Source: Symbiodinium microadriaticum (taxonomy: Eukaryota; Sar; Dinophyceae; Suessiales; Symbiodiniaceae). From it: a DNA stretch of 64,000 nt. The position numbers and the translations under genes are program-made. The notes beneath the pieces are model-generated. The model saw nothing but the letters and a program-made list of their open reading frames with translations, was not told the DNA's origin and searched no databases. Within the stretch, counting starts at the first letter, position 1. Every line of letters begins with the position of its first letter. Below are positions 35,801 to 41,800 of this stretch, piece after piece. The stretch is from positions 233,200 through 297,199 of the forward strand of contig LSRX01000671.1 in assembly GCA_001939145.1 (NCBI GenBank). Reading direction: 5' to 3'.

Positions 35801-38800
35801 TCTCCATGTACATGATTGCTACTGGCTACATAGCATTGGTACTGGTATTTGCATGACGACTACGACGACGACTGCTAATGGCATGGTGGGTGCTTCTCGA
35901 TGTTTTTGTTTGCATTATGACTGCCAGTTGGCACTGGTCTTGCTGACAATGCCAATGCTGTTCCCATGCTTGCATAGCTCGATGTTGATGGTGGTTGTTT
36001 GTGGCCCTAGCAGTGACAAGGCCTTTCTTCGCGCTACAATCGTTTAGGCATGTGGGTAAGTGTTGTCTATCTGCGGGAGAAAGCTCAATTCGTAACTGTT
36101 CGTCTAGTACATGGATATAGCACACCATAAACCCTCAACCCTAAACCTCAAAATTTTTCCCCATAAAACCCAAAACAAAAAAGGGTTCAGGGCTTAGGGT
36201 CCCAAATCCGTGTCTGCCGTTGTCCATTCCCCTGTTCAACCAACGTGCCGACAGGTCTCCTTTCCTTTCGGACACGGCTTGTCCTACACCACCTTCAGCT
36301 CCCCGTTGGCATGGATGTAAGACTTGTACTCTGCGGGAGTCTCCGAGTGTCAAGGATTTACCAAGGTGTCGAACTAGACGATCGAAAGGGATGGCGAAGC
36401 AAAGAGAAAGACTGAAAAAAGGAGAGACGGGAAAAACGAAAGACTGCAGAAGCACAGCACGGGAACAAGAGCCCAATGTACGAAAAACATCACGACTAAA
36501 GCCGTTTCGCCGACTTGGCAGAAGAAGACCTCGTTTGCGATGTCCTCGATTGCGAGTAGCAGCACAATCAGCCAAAGCCCGAACCCCCAAACCGTAGAGG
36601 CCCGGTAAGCTCTAAACGCTAAGCCGCTAATCCTGCCTTCCTCTGCTTGGCTTGCTCGTAGACTTTAGTTTGGACCAGTTCTGTGAAGCCTTGCCTGCTT
36701 GTGCGACATGCGAGAGTCGAAATCCCAAGCGGATGCAAAGCCGATGCAAGCAGGCCAGGCAAAAGAAACAGCTGAGGGAGCTAGAGACTCTTGTCTTATA
36801 TTGGATGTAAAAAGGTGTTTCCACCGTTGAATGCAGGGTACCCATGACACTTCCCTTCCTATCAAAGATCGGGAGCGCACATCCATCTGGCAATCTCCAC
36901 GCCCGAGCTCGAGAGGAGCTCGATGTCGCTGTCAGGAATTGGGGCCGAAAGCACCGGCGACCAAGAACTCAGGAAAACGACGGTGCTCTTGTGGCGGCTT
37001 AGTGTCTAATGCGGTGGGCTTTCTGGATGGGGTCACCGGTGTCCCTACTTTCGCCACAGCCAGCTCGGGCTCGGAACGAGACATGCAAATGCTCCTCCCA
37101 AGGGTCCGAAACCCAAATCCTAAACCCTAACCCAGACTTATCTGAACATACCCTACAATGCGGGCTCGTCCAAGCTAAGTGGGAGGGAAAACCCTAAGCC
37201 GACAACACAAGAACGGCAAGGAAGAACACCAAGGACTGTGGAGTTGATATCCAGCTACCTACGCCGGTCTTGTGTCCAGTGGATGCGATTTCCCCCGTGA
37301 CGCGTTTGGAGTGAGCGTGTGTTACGCCAAACAGGGGCAGGCCGCTGGATGCTTGTGTGCTCCGGCCTTTTGTTTCCATGCGTTGTGCCATGTCAGAGCG
37401 GAAAGCCCAAGCCTCCATGAACAACACAGTGCCTTTTTCCACCGCCATGACAGGTGGCCGTAGCGCTCAAGCGCCTGAACCCTCCATCTACCCTCTACTA
37501 GGCTTTAAATACCTACTGCTTGGGGGCATGGGGTACTGCTTGGGGCCATATATCGCCTATTGAAGGGGTACAAAGGAGGGTCCTGGCACTGAGGCTACGA
37601 GCTCCAAGCGCTCTCCACCTCCTGCGACGACACAGCGATCGAGTCGGTAGTTTGCGCCGAGGACGGGCCTCTTAGAAGGTAGCTTCCTAAACCCGGAACC
37701 CTAAATCCTGGATCTAGGAGGCACCTGGAGGGTTTTCGGATTTAGGGGTTTAGGGGAGGGTAGGGCTTCGGGGTTTATCTGAGTGGATTTCTGGGCGCCG
37801 GGGCTTTTTTGGGTGGTTGTTTCTGATATGATTTTCTTGAGCTCAGGCTTGCAGGCTGTTGTGCTGATACGGAGGGAGGTTGCACGATTTCATGTGCTCA
37901 GGGTTTGTGGAACAACCAAGCACTTCTAAGGGTTTCCAATTCGCAGTCGTTTTGTAACGACTCAGCAAGGAGGCATCGGGGACTGCAACAGGGGTCTGCA
38001 TAGAGGAATGGGTGCTTAGTCCTGGAAGGGATGCCCGTTGAAACAAGCGCCAATTTTACTGTCACTATGTATAGCAATCCTCAGTGTCAGTGGTCTCACG
38101 TGGGCTTCTTTGGTCACATCTTGATTCAAGGCTTTGCCCATCATCTTGAGCATGTTTCTAAACTTTCCCCAGCAATTTGAACTGTTCGTACGGCCATGCT
38201 CCTGCCTGTCTTTGATTGGTCCCAGTGCTTTCGATTGTCGTGCACGTCTGTCTTTTGGCTGTTCTGTTGCATCCCGAAGCCCCACAGTGCACAAAGCTTG
38301 TAGAACCTAAGTGTAGCAAAAGACGTGACTAGTAAACACTCTCAAGGCATGCCCAAGCCGCCAACTCCCTAACTTTCCCAGTAGGACCCTTTTGCAGTGT
38401 TTCTTTTGGGTTCCCTTATACAACCAAATAATGGGAACAAGGGCATCCTTATTTCTAAGGGGCTACTGGGAAACCCCTAAACCCCTAAACCCTAAACCCT
38501 AAACCCCTAAACCCCTAAACCCTAAATCCTAAGCTCCTGAAGCTCTTAGCAACGCAGGTGGATCTGATCAACAGCGGGCCCACTGCGGGCGCCGAGGTGG
38601 TCCAACTCTACCTCGGGCTCCCCGGCCTTGCCCGAAAAAGGGCTTGTCGACCAGGGGTCGGTGGTTTAGGAAGTTCTACGGTTTAAGGGTTTAGGGTTTA
38701 GGAAGTTCGCTTCCCGGATGCAACGAGTCTGGAAGTGCCGCTTCCCAGCTGATTGGCAGAGTCTGGGTTCAAAAAAGGAAGTTCGAAGCCCAGGGATTGT

Positions 38801-41800
38801 TAGATGGTAACATGGATCCCGTAAAACCCTAACCCCCCAGGTACCTACTATATAGGGTACCACATTACTAGAGCCCCTAGGGCCCGATATAGTAGGTACC
38901 TGGGAGGTTAGGGAAAGTTCGAGAACTCCGAGTCTTTTTTGGTTTTTGGAGGAAGCAGTGCTCTTTCCGTCCGCCCAACTCGGGGAGTGTTGCCAGCGCA
39001 GTGATGTCTCTTTGACAACTCTTTGTATGATTGTGGAGCCTTCGAAGTTGGCTATATGGGTAGTTCTCTAAATGAGGGTCCCTTTCCCCAATATAGTATG
39101 GCGCCCTTACAATAAGGACCCCAAAAGGGGCCCTAATGTAGAGAACTACCCATGTTGATCCGCACCCTCCTCTTTTGCTTGTGTTCGCATGTCTCCCTCT
39201 TCGGCTTGGCATCTGCTTGTGTGCTCGTGCCGGTGGCCCTCAACGTCACCATTGGTGTCGGTGTCGGCTTTTCAGAAATAGGGAACCGGAATATGAAACC
39301 AATATATAGGAGCCGCGAATGAAGGGGCTTTCGTTTATTTTGTTCATGGCTGTTGTTGCTCATTGCTATTGCTTTGTTTGTGTTACTGTGTTTGGAGCTC
39401 ACGCAGCTTTGCAGCGGAACGTCCCAAACTCCAAGGTATCCTCCTCAGCCTTATACCCCATGTGTTCACCCTAAACTCAAAAACCTCGCCTGGCTTGTCC
39501 GAGTGTGAGCACCGAAACCCAAGCTCGCTTCTCCTAAGGTATCCAACAGAGGCAAAGTTGCCCCAGAAGCTCTTGAAAGGCTTCCGAAAAGCGACTTGCT
39601 TCCAATTCTGACGCCTGAAACCCTAAAACTCTCAACCCCTAACCCTGAATCGCAAGGCCCCCTCACTCTTTCATGTCCCAGTAGCATGCTGAGCCTGGTT
39701 GAAGGTATCGACGGGGTCCGTGCCTGCCTGTGCGAGTGTGCGAGTCGAAACCTTTAGCCCTGCAGCCCTAAACCCTGCAACCCTAAACCCTGGACAGACA
39801 TTAGGGTTGATGCAATAGTCTGGAAGTGCTGCTTCCCAGCTGATTGACAGAGTCTGGGTTTAAAACGAAGGTTTATGGCCGCAAACTTTAAGCCCCCAAG
39901 CCTAGAATCTGCACCCTTGCGAAGTAGGAGGCAAGAGCTCTAAAACCGTGGCACTTGGCTACAGTTGTATTGGCAGGGAGGTGTTTTGATCAGCTTCGTT
40001 TCTGAAGATACCGATACCCTAAACCCTAAACCCTAAAATGAAGTTGGCTCGCACCTGTCCTCAGAGCAAACAGAACCCATTGGACCTGATAATTCGAATA
40101 GGGTTTAGGGCTTAGGGTTTAGGGTAGATGAGAGTACAATTTTAGACTACAAGTAGAATCAATTAAGACCCCTATGGCCCTGTGTCCTGAGGTCTGCCCT
40201 GCTAGCTAAAAGTGTGGCAACTCGGTTCTTCGGCTCATCATGCAAATCAATCAAAGCCTTCATGTGCTTAATGTCTCTTGGCAGCGAGCGCCTATGAGGC
40301 GGTCGGTGCCAGTAGTTTTCGCAACATCGGCTAAGTAAAGGGTTTCTCTAAAAGACTGTAAAGATTACGTGCCCTGCCGTGCCCTGTCCTACGGTAGAGG
40401 GTACCATAGGGTCTGCTAGAAGGGTTGCCATAAGGGGTGCTTCAAGGGATATGGGTTACTGCAATGGTGAATTCCGAGGTCATGATTGCCGCCAGCGGAG
40501 CGGCGACTTTGAAGCTACCTCTCAGCCGGAAGGAGGGGGATTCCCAAAGCGTGCTTGAATCTAAAACCTTGAACCCGACGGTTTAGGGTTTAGGGCACCC
40601 CCAACCCACTCCGGGCGAAGTGGAAAGCCTGTTGCAAAAAAGGGCACCCCCAACAGGACATTATGGGAAGTACTTGGGAACGTGGCTTGTCTGCTGGAGC
40701 TGCATGCACGCCTCAGTGTGTATGGTACATTGGGAGCAAATGAGAAGGAGCCTGATACGTGGACGGCGTAGGGTTTGTCGATTGCATGCGGCAACTTGAA
40801 AAGAAATGAAGCACACGCTGGTGTGTGTTCTTCCCAGGAAGCCCAGCAGACCAATTCTTGTATAAGGATAGTATGAGATAGCATTAGGCCCTAGTCTCAC
40901 CAGCAAGGGAGTCAGAAACACCAACGATGACCGGGAGCATGCGAGCAGCCGATCTGCCAAGTTGTCGGCTTGCGTCAGCAGGACATCTCCAGTTGGTCCT
41001 CCGAATCGAAACAGTGCCTCGGCTGCCCTGGTATAAACAGCTCTTCAGATGAAGCGTGCAGGGATGAGGCGATTTAGAGTTCAGCGGCCTCTTGTGTGCG
41101 TAGCATATCCTAGCTGCAAAGCCTTAGAACCCCAGTTTTCCATGATTACAAAATGGTTTCGGGTGATTGAATCTGTGCGAGTTGGGGGGCGGGGCAGCGC
41201 TAAGCCGCTAAACTACAGCTCCAGAATGCTGGTAGAGTTCTGAAGGACGAGTACGAGCCGTGCTGCAATTTTGTGGCCCCTGCTGGCCACTTGCGGTTAC
41301 AGGGTGAATAGGAGTGCTAGCAGAGTGTGGGCCTCAGTGCCAAAATCGACAACAGCCAAGGCAGCTAAGGCGAAGAAGGAGCTTAAGTGAATAAACATAT
41401 GCAAGAAGACGAGTGTCGGGAACTGTGCAAAAAAGGATTCTGAGACCTGTCCTAAATCAGGTTTCACTCGCCATTCCTTGCGCTGTGATGTCATGTGCGT
41501 CCTTACTTCCCTGAGCCCCCTTACCCGGTCCTAAACTCAAAGCCCAAATCCCGAACAAGCCCGAAAAGAGCCGTACACTCAGAGTCCCCCAAACGACTCC
41601 AGAGCCCCCAAATACTGGTAGCTAGCCTAAGCGCAAAAAACCCTGAACCTGAACCTGAAACCCTAAACAGTCGGAGCCTAAGCCTTAAACCCTAAACTCT
41701 AAACCCCTATACACCCTAAACCCTTATAAACCCTAAAAAAAAACCCCTAAACCTTAAAAACCCCAAAGAGGTGTTAGAGTCGCTCCAAAAATAAGCCCTG

